Positions 1-6,487 of a DNA stretch of 8,143 bases are shown here, one piece after another. The stretch's first letter is position 1; each line of letters begins with the position of its first letter. Under the pieces are notes generated by a model. It was given only the letters and a program-made list of their open reading frames with translations. It was not told the origin of the DNA and made no database searches. The stretch is from positions 1 to 8,143 of the forward strand of contig PMST01000521.1 in the NCBI GenBank assembly GCA_003168295.1. The letters run 5' to 3'. The DNA is from Actinomycetota bacterium (GTDB lineage Bacteria; Actinomycetota; Actinomycetes; Streptosporangiales; Streptosporangiaceae). The position numbers and the translations under genes were made by a program.

Positions 1-1922
1 GCCGGGTCGACGACGATGGCGGCCACCACCTGCCCGTCATCGGAGATAGTCAAGGGGACCAGGAGGGCCGACGCGGCATGCCGGACCCCTGGCACCGCGG
101 CGATCGCACGCACGGCCGAGGGGCTGATGCCGAGCTGACCGGAGGCAACGACCACGTCGGCGCCCGTCGCCTGCCACGACACGGCGGTCTCGCCGCGAAC
201 CACGGCGGCCCGGACCATGCCGGTGAACGCCGCCAAGGTGAGCGCGAGGACGAGCGTCATCGCGGGGAGCGCGAGCGTGACCGGCGCCTGCGCCGCACGG
301 GTGAGGCCTAGGAACCCGATGACGCCTCGTCGCTGAGCCGATGCCCGCGCCAGCCCGCGGAGCAGCAGCTGATATAGCCGCAGGGCTACGACCACCGCTA
401 GAACCGCGACGAGGACCGGGGCCGCGCTCGCGTACAGGCCGGTCGCGCCCGGCTGCGCTCGAAAGACCGTGATGCCGCCGACGGCCACGGCACAGGCGGT
501 AACCTCGACGACCACTCTGGGCAGCCAGGGCCAGCGCCGCCGCGCGTCCCTGCGGCGTGGCAGGCGGTGCTGCCAGGCTGCCGCCACCCCTGGGCCCATC
601 GCGGCGAAGGCTACCGTCGCGATGCCCGGCCACCAGGCGGCCGGGCCAGCCGGGGCGGCGCCCGGGACCAGGAGCACGGCGACTGCCCAGGCCAGCGCGG
701 CGGCTGATACGCAGGCCACCGCGGCGCCGCGCGTTCCGAGCGAGAACAGCTGCCAGAGTGACGCTCCGCGGGCCCGGCGCACGGTCAGCTCCGCGGACCG
801 GCGGGCCGCGATCATCCGGGCGGCGAGGAGCAGCGTCACGACGCCTGCCACCGCCAGGCCCGTATAGACGATCCACAGCAGGTCGTTCACGTCGTTCGAG
901 GCCTGGACAAAGGCGGCCAGCGGCTGGATCAGGCCAGACGACACGCTCAGCGCGTTCGCCATCGGCGCCACCGGCCCGGTCAGCCGGGGAGTCCGATTCG
1001 TGAGCTGGTTCACCTGGTTGTACAGGGCTTGGGCCTGGCCGTGCAGCCTGGTGGTGTCGGCCGGAAGCTCCCACGCCAAGAGCATGAACGCCGGGCCGAA
1101 GATCCGCTGGACCATGTCAATCTCGCCAGGGTCCGCGATGACCGCGCCCTCCCAGGTCGCGCCCCCGCCGACACGATCCAGAGCGGGTGCTTCCAGGAGA
1201 GGGTCGGCGGTCCAGAACGAAGACCCGGGATCGGTCGGCTCGACGATCCCGGTGACGTCGAGACGGACCGTGGTCAACCTTCCCGGCATCGTTATGACCA
1301 AGAGACCGCCGATGGTCAGGTGGGAGCCGGGCCGCAGCGCGAATGTCCTGGCCGTTTGCGGGGTGACCACGACCTGGACGTCGTAAACCTCCTGGGAGCT
1401 ATTCGACGTCGGCGGCGGGGCCGTATCTGGCATGCTGCCGGCTACCAGCCGCAGGTGGCCGGCCACCGGGTACCGGTAGGAAACCTCCAGCTTCGCGGGA
1501 AGTCCCTTGAGGCCGGGCGGCGCCGTGACCACGTTGTACAGGCCGGGGTTCATGCCGAACCAGTCCGTCGATGGCGAGGTTAGGCGCAGCGGGCCCGTGC
1601 TGAAGTCCCGGCGCAACTGGGTGGTGACGTCGCCAGCGTCGGCCCGGGTCAGGTTCTGGTCAGACATGTTCCCGGTGGCTGCCTCCATGGTGGCGTTGAC
1701 CCGAGCCCAGCTGCTCCCGACCACGATGGTTTTATCGAGCGGCGTCACCCCGTTCATCGTCTGCTGCAGCGCTCGCGCCCCGGTGGCCTGCGCCTGCCTG
1801 GGTCCGGCGGTGGCGGCCAGCACGCCGCCCCCGGCCAGGAGGGCGAGCGCGAGACTTCCCGCGCTCCCCATGCCGGTCACCCGGCGCAGGACGCTCAAGC
1901 CCTTCCCGCCTCCCATGCTCAT
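1..1922 (-). CDS. FtsX-like ABC transporter permease, second of a pair (C-terminus cut by left edge)
   Basis: An open frame of 640 codons runs from an ATG at 1922 to the window edge without a stop; the 3' end is missing. Topology by eye: one N-terminal membrane helix (about residues 18-38), an extracellular domain (about 40-345), then helices near 347-370, 393-418, 427-449, 470-487, 497-520 and 547-568. A second extracellular domain begins near 570 and runs off the edge. Right after the second helix is the FtsX/MacB-type cytoplasmic signature, ARRSAELTVRRARGASLWQL (373-392), which in this family contacts the ATPase. An Arg-rich cytoplasmic loop lies near 453-469. Sequence GAGG (1931-1928) sits 5 nt before the ATG and overlaps the upstream TGA, so translation is probably coupled; a second ATG at 1916 is also possible. 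The substrate is unknown. The family exports or extracts lipids, lipoproteins or peptides, or senses envelope stress, using a separate ATPase that is not in view. Confidence 0.9.
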   Translation of the reverse strand, partial: MSMGGGKGLSVLRRVTGMGSAGSLALALLAGGGVLAATAGPRQAQATGARALQQTMNGVTPLDKTIVVGSSWARVNATMEAATGNMSDQNLTRADAGDVTTQLRRDFSTGPLRLTSPSTDWFGMNPGLYNVVTAPPGLKGLPAKLEVSYRYPVAGHLRLVAGSMPDTAPPPTSNSSQEVYDVQVVVTPQTARTFALRPGSHLTIGGLLVITMPGRLTTVRLDVTGIVEPTDPGSSFWTADPLLEAPALDRVGGGATWEGAVIADPGEIDMVQRIFGPAFMLLAWELPADTTRLHGQAQALYNQVNQLTNRTPRLTGPVAPMANALSVSSGLIQPLAAFVQASNDVNDLLWIVYTGLAVAGVVTLLLAARMIAARRSAELTVRRARGASLWQLFSLGTRGAAVACVSAAALAWAVAVLLVPGAAPAGPAAWWPGIATVAFAAMGPGVAAAWQHRLPRRRDARRRWPWLPRVVVEVTACAVAVGGITVFRAQPGATGLYASAAPVLVAVLAVVVALRLYQLLLRGLARASAQRRGVIGFLGLTRAAQAPVTLALPAMTLVLALTLAAFTGMVRAAVVRGETAVSWQATGADVVVASGQLGISPSAVRAIAAVPGVRHAASALLVPLTISDDGQVVAAIVVDP

Positions 1923-1925
1923 TCG

Positions 1926-1931
1926 TTCCTC
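1926..1931 (-). promoter_or_regulatory. Ribosome binding site overlapping the upstream stop codon
   Basis: On the minus strand GAGGAA overlaps the TGA (1932-1930) of the 1095-residue permease and lies just before ATG 1922. The overlap supports translational coupling of the two permease genes. It fits ATG 1922 (5 nt from GAGG) and also the alternative ATG at 1916. Confidence 0.6.
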
Positions 1932-4900
1932 ACGCTTCTTCCGCGGCGCGAAGCTCGGCGGCGGGGTCGGGCCGGCGAGTAGCGGCGAGCGCGGCGGTCA
2001 CCGCGGGCAGCACCGCCACGGCGAGCGCGAACGCGATGGCCAGCGGCAGGTCATCCACCGTGACGGCGGGCGGCGTCGGCAGCTGGGCCGCCGGGGTGAG
2101 CGTGACGGCGGGCACGAGCAGCCGGGCGACGAGCGTGCCGAGCAGCACACCGAGAGCGGCGGATGGCAGGCTGACCAGCAGTTTTTCCAGGCATAGCTGC
2201 GAGGCCGCCCCGCGTCGCGTCACGCCGAGCGCTGACAGCAGCGCCGTCTCGCCGCGGCGACGGCGTACGTCGGCCGCGATCGACACCCAGAACCCCGTGA
2301 TGGCCAGGAGCGCCGCGGCCGCGGCCAGCGCGAGCAGGGTCTGCTGCGGCGCGGCGGACAGCATCTCACCCGCGGTGGCCGTGGCCAGCGCCGACGCGCT
2401 GGTGATGTCCGTTCCGGCGGGAACTGCAGCGGTCAAGGACGGAGGGACGCCTCCGCCGGCCGTGGCCAGCCACCATTGCGTGACGGGCAGCGGGGAAAGG
2501 GACAGCCGGGCCAGGTACTCCTGAAGGCGGCCGAGATCGGTGATGAGCGCGCCGCCCGGTACCGTGACGGTCGGGAACGAGGTCACCTCGGCCACGATTC
2601 GCAGCGGGACCTGCGCCCCGCCCACGAACTCGGGCACGACGGAGCCGATCGCCAGACTGTTCGTGTCCATGAAGGCCCCCGTCGCGATGACCGGGATCGC
2701 CGCAACCGGGGCAGCCGGGGGAAGTAGCACCAGCTGCCCGGTGACCTGCGCTGACGACTGCGACCCAGCGGCGCCCGCCCCGGGTGCGGGCGCGTGGCCT
2801 GGGGCAAAGGTGAACGTCGCGGCCCCTCTCGTGATCTGCGTTGGTCCGTCCGCTGGCGGCGCGACCGAACCTGGCGGCAGGGTGACCGGGACGGGCGAGC
2901 TGGCCTGCTGCGTCCAGCCGGCCAGCGACAGGCCGCTCAGGGTGAGGGCGAGGGCCGGACCATCGCGCGACGGCAGGCCGAACGTGGCCGTGATCGCGGC
3001 CACCCGCAGCGGGTAGCGGGCCTGCTCGCCGCCGAGAGGCGCGACGAGCGGGTGGGGGCGGCCGTCCGCGACCAGTGTCCCGGCGGCGAGCTGATACGCG
3101 GCGCCCGTCCGGTCGAGGATGGTCAGGGTCACGGTGACCGGCCCGAGTTGGGCGGCCAGCCCGGTTGTCCGGCCCGTGGGCGCCGACGCCGCCGGGCCGA
3201 GCGTGGCGCTGAGCTGGATCGTGCCGGCTCGCGCACCGGGCTGAGGCGCCGGCAGCACGGCGCCCGGCAGGCCGCCGGCTGGCGTGATCGCGCGGAACAG
3301 GCGGCCTGGCGGCAGCGGCGACTCATCGCCGCGCAGCCGGACGACCTGGGATGCCTGGGCCGCGTCGACCGCGATCACCTCGCCGGGAGTCGCCTGGTCC
3401 TCGGCCACCGCCATCGCGTGCGTCACGCCCCTCGCGGCGGTGACGGCGCCCGTACCGCCCGGCTCAAGGGCCGCGGGCAGGTCGACTTGGACGTCGCCCC
3501 CGTTGGCGAAGGCGGCCTGGTCCGAAGCGGACTTGAGCCAGCTCGCGTGCTGCGCGAACGCGAGCGTCCCGGTGGCGACCGCCATGGTGAGCAGCAGCGC
3601 CGCGCCACCCTGGCGGACCGGCATCCTGCTGAACTGCCACGAGGCCAGCGAGGCCGTGAGCCTCCGGCCCCGGGCGGCCAGCAAGTTCGCCGTCCGGGCG
3701 GCCAGGGGAAGCAAGCGCAGCGTGGCCACGCTCCCGGCGGCCAGCGCGAGCGCGGGCGCCAGCGCGAGCACCGGATCGATCCCCGCCGTCCCGCCATCGC
3801 TCGCCGCGGAATAGTGGCGCAGCTGCCAGCCGGCCAGCACCGCGAGCACCACCAGGGCGATGTCCAGGCCGGCCCGCGCCACCCCCGCGATCACGGCCTG
3901 CCTGCCACGCCGGGTCCGCGCGGCACCTGGACTGGAAGTGAGCCCGGGAGCCAGCAGCGAGGCCGCGGCTATGACCGTGACGGCGATCGCCGCCCCGAGC
4001 GCGTTGGGCCAGATTCCCGGCTGGCCCGCGAGCCGGATGCCCGCTCCGCCCAGCGGCCCGGCGGTCACCAGCACGCTGGCGAGCCTGATCCCGGCGAGTG
4101 CGCCGAGCACGGACACCAGCGCCGACAACGGGATCACCTCGGCCGCCGTAAGCCAGGTGAGCTGGGACCTGGTCGCGCCGCGCGCGACCAGCAGCGCGGT
4201 CTCTCCCTCGCGCTGGGTTGCCAGTAGCCGAGCCACCGCGAGCAGCGCCGCGATGACGAGGACCAGAAGCTCCAGGGCGCTGATCACCAGCGTCAGCCGG
4301 GCGACGGCCAGGCTGCTCGCCACTCCGGCGAGCACCGACGGCAGGCTCGTGACCAGCTGAGCGCCATTCAGGCCGCTCGAGTTCGGCAGCGACTTCGCGA
4401 GGGCGGCGACGCTCGCCGACATCGAATTGAGGTCCCCGCCGCCGAACGCCGTCATGTCGGGCTGCGCCACCCACGACCCGCTCAGCATCATTAGCGCCGG
4501 CCCGAGTGCCGCCTGGCTCACGACCAGGGGGCCATACGTGGTCGACCCGAAGCTGGCCGACCTGCCGCTGGCGGGGAAGTAGCTGAGCTGCCAGTACGAA
4601 TCCGCCGGGCCGGTATCCTGGCGCCGCGCGAAGACGCCGGTGATATCGAAGCTCACCAGCGCGTTAGTGCTCCGGTCACGCAGCCGCAGCACGTCACCTG
4701 GCCGGACCTGGAGCAGGGCCGCCGCCGAGGCGGGCAAGGCGGCGGGGATCGCCTGCCGCGCGCTGCTGCCCGGAGGCGCCGGCCACTGGCCGGCGACGAG
4801 CGAAGCGTGGCTGGTGATCCCGCTCATTGAGGCGGCTTGGAGGAGCGCCGTGTTGCCGGGCCCGGCACTGCGCGGCGACGCCGGAAGTGCCCCAGGAACG

Positions 4901-5217
4901 AGACCCAGCGGATCAGACCAGAGTGCCTGGTGGAAGCTGAACGGGACGCCGGGCATGGCCGCAGCGATCCGCGATCGCAGCGCCGCGCTGTCCTGAGCCG
5001 CCTGGCTGGGATCGCTTACCAGCGTGGTGATCGACAGTGCGGTGCCCGGCGCTACGACGAGGTCGTGCCGGACCGCCTGCGGCAGGGCCTGGCTCGTGAA
5101 GACCGCGAGCGCGGCGGCCACGGTGGTCGCGACCAGAGTCGTCAGCGCGGCGGCGGCAAGCACCGCCCAGTGAGCGGTCATCCGGCGTGTCGCCAGCGGA
5201 CCGCGAGGGCTGATCAC
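1930..5217 (-). CDS. Large FtsX-like ABC transporter permease, 1095 aa
   Basis: This is a complete frame with the doubled-core plan of large actinobacterial FtsX permeases. One helix (about residues 15-41) precedes an extracellular domain (about 42-300). Helices follow near 303-332, 358-385, 403-424, 446-464, 479-500 and 538-555. A second extracellular domain of about 400 residues (556-958) comes next, then three C-terminal helices near 959-982, 1007-1036 and 1057-1079, giving about ten in total. The FtsX cytoplasmic signature appears twice: TQREGETALLVARGATRSQL (334-353) and RRRRGETALLSALGVTRRGA (985-1004). There is no Walker A motif, so it needs a partner ATPase. The start is GTG at 5217; an in-frame TGA lies upstream near 5243, so nothing longer is possible. 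There is no good Shine-Dalgarno sequence, so a leaderless mRNA or an ATG at 5181 are alternatives. It is the first gene of a pair with the permease 7 nt downstream. Substrate not deducible. Confidence 0.93.
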   Translation of the reverse strand: MISPRGPLATRRMTAHWAVLAAAALTTLVATTVAAALAVFTSQALPQAVRHDLVVAPGTALSITTLVSDPSQAAQDSAALRSRIAAAMPGVPFSFHQALWSDPLGLVPGALPASPRSAGPGNTALLQAASMSGITSHASLVAGQWPAPPGSSARQAIPAALPASAAALLQVRPGDVLRLRDRSTNALVSFDITGVFARRQDTGPADSYWQLSYFPASGRSASFGSTTYGPLVVSQAALGPALMMLSGSWVAQPDMTAFGGGDLNSMSASVAALAKSLPNSSGLNGAQLVTSLPSVLAGVASSLAVARLTLVISALELLVLVIAALLAVARLLATQREGETALLVARGATRSQLTWLTAAEVIPLSALVSVLGALAGIRLASVLVTAGPLGGAGIRLAGQPGIWPNALGAAIAVTVIAAASLLAPGLTSSPGAARTRRGRQAVIAGVARAGLDIALVVLAVLAGWQLRHYSAASDGGTAGIDPVLALAPALALAAGSVATLRLLPLAARTANLLAARGRRLTASLASWQFSRMPVRQGGAALLLTMAVATGTLAFAQHASWLKSASDQAAFANGGDVQVDLPAALEPGGTGAVTAARGVTHAMAVAEDQATPGEVIAVDAAQASQVVRLRGDESPLPPGRLFRAITPAGGLPGAVLPAPQPGARAGTIQLSATLGPAASAPTGRTTGLAAQLGPVTVTLTILDRTGAAYQLAAGTLVADGRPHPLVAPLGGEQARYPLRVAAITATFGLPSRDGPALALTLSGLSLAGWTQQASSPVPVTLPPGSVAPPADGPTQITRGAATFTFAPGHAPAPGAGAAGSQSSAQVTGQLVLLPPAAPVAAIPVIATGAFMDTNSLAIGSVVPEFVGGAQVPLRIVAEVTSFPTVTVPGGALITDLGRLQEYLARLSLSPLPVTQWWLATAGGGVPPSLTAAVPAGTDITSASALATATAGEMLSAAPQQTLLALAAAAALLAITGFWVSIAADVRRRRGETALLSALGVTRRGAASQLCLEKLLVSLPSAALGVLLGTLVARLLVPAVTLTPAAQLPTPPAVTVDDLPLAIAFALAVAVLPAVTAALAATRRPDPAAELRAAEEA

Positions 5218-5219
5218 GA

Positions 5220-5240
5220 GAACAGCATTCCAGCATGTTC
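5220..5240. repeat. Short inverted repeat GAACA-N11-TGTTC before the permease start
   Basis: GAACA (5220-5224) and TGTTC (5236-5240) are perfect 5-bp arms around an 11-nt centre, beginning 3 nt upstream of the GTG start of the large permease. The position would suit an operator or a short 5' hairpin on the permease transcript. The spacing is too wide for the actinobacterial LexA box (GAAC-N4-GTTC). Five-base arms can arise by chance, so this is a candidate only. Confidence 0.25.
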
Positions 5241-5306
5241 AAGTAGTGCGCGGCAATGACGTTCCCTGGTCGCGTTAGCGGTGGCCTGCTCCGCGGGCTG
5301 GCCGGG

Positions 5307-5335
5307 TGTCCAGCCGCGCCGGGTGCGGGTAATCT
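5307..5335 (+). promoter_or_regulatory. Weak sigma-70-like promoter candidate for the thioredoxin-like gene
   Basis: TAATCT at 5330-5335 matches the actinobacterial -10 pattern TAnnnT. A poor -35 match, TGTCCA (5307-5312), lies 17 nt before it. Transcription would start near 5342, leaving a leader of about 28 nt before ATG 5370. The 152-bp gap (5218-5369) between the divergent genes must hold promoters for both. For the minus-strand permease I see only AATGCT (5229-5224), which would fit a leaderless start at GTG 5217, but no matching -35. Confidence 0.25.
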
Positions 5336-5360
5336 CCCGGAAGCTGGGCCGGAGACACTC

Positions 5361-5365
5361 GGAGG
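5361..5365 (+). promoter_or_regulatory. Shine-Dalgarno GGAGG deciding the start at 5370
   Basis: GGAGG at 5361-5365 lies 4 nt before ATG 5370. It sets the start of the thioredoxin-like gene here and not at the upstream in-frame ATG at 5256, which would add 38 residues with no recognisable homology to the fold and would run through the likely promoter. Confidence 0.65.
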
Positions 5366-5369
5366 CGCG

Positions 5370-5696
5370 ATGAAGCTGGAGATCTTGCAAGTGCCGGACT
5401 GCCCGAACGCGGCCGTCCTGGCCGCCCGGCTGGCTGAGCTGGCCGACGTCTGGCCAGACCTCACCGTGACCCGCGAGATCGTGACCACCGCCCACGACGC
5501 CCGGCGCCTGGGGATGACCGGCTCGCCGACCCTGCTCGCCGATGGCACCGACCCGTTCGGCCGCCCTGGGCAGGACCCTTCGATCTCCTGCCGCCTGTAC
5601 CACGACGAGCAAGGCCGCACCGTACCGGCGCCATCGCTCGGGCAGCTCCGCGCGGCGCTGAGACCACTCCTTTTATCGCACCGCATTGGTGCCTGA
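5370..5696 (+). CDS. Small thioredoxin-fold-like protein with CPNA motif, 108 aa
   Basis: The 108-residue product opens with a typical thioredoxin-fold beta strand, MKLEILQVPDCPNA. Cys11 is at the place where thioredoxins carry CxxC, but the second active-site position is Ala14, so the motif is CPNA. The segment GMTGSPTLLADG (48-59) has the expected cis-Pro position (Pro53) followed by a strand. A second cysteine occurs at SISCRLY (Cys74). Charged, helix-like stretches lie at 15-26 and 89-101. There is no signal peptide, so it is probably cytoplasmic. Compact actinobacterial proteins of this style are usually named thioredoxin family protein, and I believe sometimes alkylmercury-lyase related; neither label is supported by a catalytic motif here. 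A redox role with a resolving Cys74, or simple thiol binding, are inferences. The gene stands alone, divergent from the permeases and convergent with the PEBP gene. Confidence 0.82.
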   Translation: MKLEILQVPDCPNAAVLAARLAELADVWPDLTVTREIVTTAHDARRLGMTGSPTLLADGTDPFGRPGQDPSISCRLYHDEQGRTVPAPSLGQLRAALRPLLLSHRIGA

Positions 5697-5920
5697 CCTG
5701 AACGAATGTGATCGCCGGATGGCCCGTTGATGGAGATGAACAAGCCGTCAGAACAATCTAGCGGCTCCCGGTGGGGACCATCTGGTCGGAGATCGCATAG
5801 GCGGCCAGCTACTCACGCGTGTCACTTCTGCCGGAACGAGAACCCAGCGCCGTTCGGCTTAATGTTCTTCATTTTGGCCGAACGGACGGTGGTTACAGAG
5901 CGCCCCCGTTGTTCTGGGTG
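5697..5920. other. Convergent intergenic region, lower GC, no convincing gene
   Basis: These 224 bases separate the thioredoxin-like gene (plus strand) from the PEBP gene (minus strand). The stretch is visibly richer in A and T than its surroundings, especially near 5859-5876. It holds a hyphenated palindrome GACCA-TC-TGGTC (5776-5787), an 8-nt palindrome CACGCGTG (5814-5821) and the 9-bp inverted repeat listed separately. I do not recognise a transposase, integrase or RNA gene in it; it could be a remnant of acquired DNA. Confidence 0.5.
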
Positions 5921-5924
5921 CTAG
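5730..5924 (+). CDS. Doubtful 64-residue frame with CxxC...CxxC pattern
   Basis: The frame opens at ATG 5730 (a TTG one codon earlier is also possible) and ends in TAG at 5922-5924, overlapping the PEBP stop codon from the other strand. Its product carries CHFC and, exactly at the C-terminus, CSGC, separated by 26 residues. That is the spacing style of a small zinc ribbon. Against it: about a third of its third codon positions are A or T, unlike the neighbours; it contains a TTA codon, rare in high-GC actinomycetes; no good Shine-Dalgarno precedes it; and it would run through the inverted repeat that looks like a terminator. Most likely it is chance or a foreign remnant. I recognise no homologue. 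Confidence 0.15.
   Translation: MEMNKPSEQSSGSRWGPSGRRSHRRPATHACHFCRNENPAPFGLMFFILAERTVVTERPRCSGC
5850..5885. terminator. Possible bidirectional terminator hairpin between convergent genes
   Basis: CCGTTCGGC (5850-5858) and GCCGAACGG (5877-5885) are exact 9-bp reverse complements around an 18-nt, T-rich loop. The hairpin sits between the ends of the thioredoxin-like gene and the PEBP gene, 36 nt past the latter's stop. No run of T follows either arm, which is common among actinobacterial terminators but leaves the call uncertain. The loop is long for a strong hairpin. Confidence 0.45.
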
Positions 5925-6487
5925 CGGATTTCGTATGTTCCGTCCAGCCGGGCGCGGCCGATGGCGTGGCCTTTGATGGCGGCGATCACCTCATTGAGGG
6001 TGAAGCCGGCCGGCAGGCCGGGGGCCTGGTCGAGGGCGAAGAGCTGGAAGACGTAGGCGTGGGGTCCGTGTGACCGTATCGGCATGGGTCCGGCCCAGCC
6101 GCGGTGCCCGAGGGCGCCTTTTCCGTGCCGGATCCCCGGGACAGGACTGGGGTTGGTGAGGGCGTTCTCGGGAATGCCGTCGAGCGAGGGGTCGATGCCC
6201 AGCGTGAGCGCGTGGGTGGCTGGTTTCCCGAACGGGACGTCGGGGTCTTGCACGATGAGCACGAGCTCAGCGGTGCCGGCTGGCGGCTGCGTCCAGGTGA
6301 GGGCGGGTGAGATGTTCGCGCCGAACAGCCGGCCGCGGTGTTTTTCCGGGATGGCTGCCCCGTGGTCGAAGGCGGGGCTGGTCAGGGTAAAGTTCTCCGG
6401 CGCCGACAGGTCGGGGCGAGCCCAGACGAGGGTGTGCTGGCCGGCCCGGCGGCTGCGCAGTGCGACGCCGAGGGGATTTGCGGGCAT
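5921..6487 (-). CDS. YbhB/YbcL-type phosphatidylethanolamine-binding protein (PEBP, Raf kinase inhibitor-like), 188 aa
   Basis: The product shows the PEBP fold landmarks in order: FTLTSPAF (33-40), an N-terminal strand region ending in ISPALTW (59-65), the anion-pocket motif DPDVP (81-85), a His at THAL (91-94), and the hallmark GPMPIRSHGPHAYVFQLFALD block (133-153). It ends with a domain-closing helix and DGTYEIR. The extra 30 or so N-terminal residues, beginning MPANPLGVALR, are typical of one actinobacterial subgroup. There is no signal peptide, so it is probably cytoplasmic. The family binds small anionic or phospholipid-like ligands; no enzymatic role is established for bacterial members. 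The start is well supported by AAGGAGG at 6501-6495, 7 nt before ATG 6487. It lies behind the MFS exporter on the same strand, so cotranscription is likely. The MFS reading frame overlaps its first 220 nt in another frame; G/C-rich third positions show that the PEBP frame is the real one there. Confidence 0.92.
   Translation of the reverse strand: MPANPLGVALRSRRAGQHTLVWARPDLSAPENFTLTSPAFDHGAAIPEKHRGRLFGANISPALTWTQPPAGTAELVLIVQDPDVPFGKPATHALTLGIDPSLDGIPENALTNPSPVPGIRHGKGALGHRGWAGPMPIRSHGPHAYVFQLFALDQAPGLPAGFTLNEVIAAIKGHAIGRARLDGTYEIR

Noticed and set aside
37..1074. Minus-strand frame of 345 codons within the second permease
   Set aside because: It is an Arg/Gly-rich shadow in the wrong frame. 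The permease frame from 1922 continues without a stop to the edge with membrane helices and the FtsX signature.
2794..4227. Long plus-strand open frame (477 codons) opposite the large permease
   Set aside because: The translation is almost all Arg, Gly, Pro, Ala and Gln with no domain or membrane pattern. Long antisense frames are expected in very high-GC genes, and the minus-strand frame has clear helices and FtsX signatures.
5220..5240. LexA (SOS) box
   Set aside because: The actinobacterial box needs GAAC-N4-GTTC. Here the half-sites are separated by 11 nt, so an SOS assignment is not supported.
5256..5369. Upstream start (ATG 5256) for the thioredoxin-like gene
   Set aside because: The extra 38 residues do not resemble the fold or a signal peptide and cover the likely promoter. 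GGAGG before ATG 5370 gives a better start at the first beta strand.
4913..5743. Minus-strand frame covering the thioredoxin-like gene and the divergent promoter
   Set aside because: It runs antisense to a gene with a good Shine-Dalgarno and a recognisable fold, then continues into the permease gene out of frame. No domain is visible.
5776..5787. Recombination or attachment site at GACCA-TC-TGGTC
   Set aside because: The symmetric element is only 12 nt, with no recombinase gene and no matching second copy in the window.
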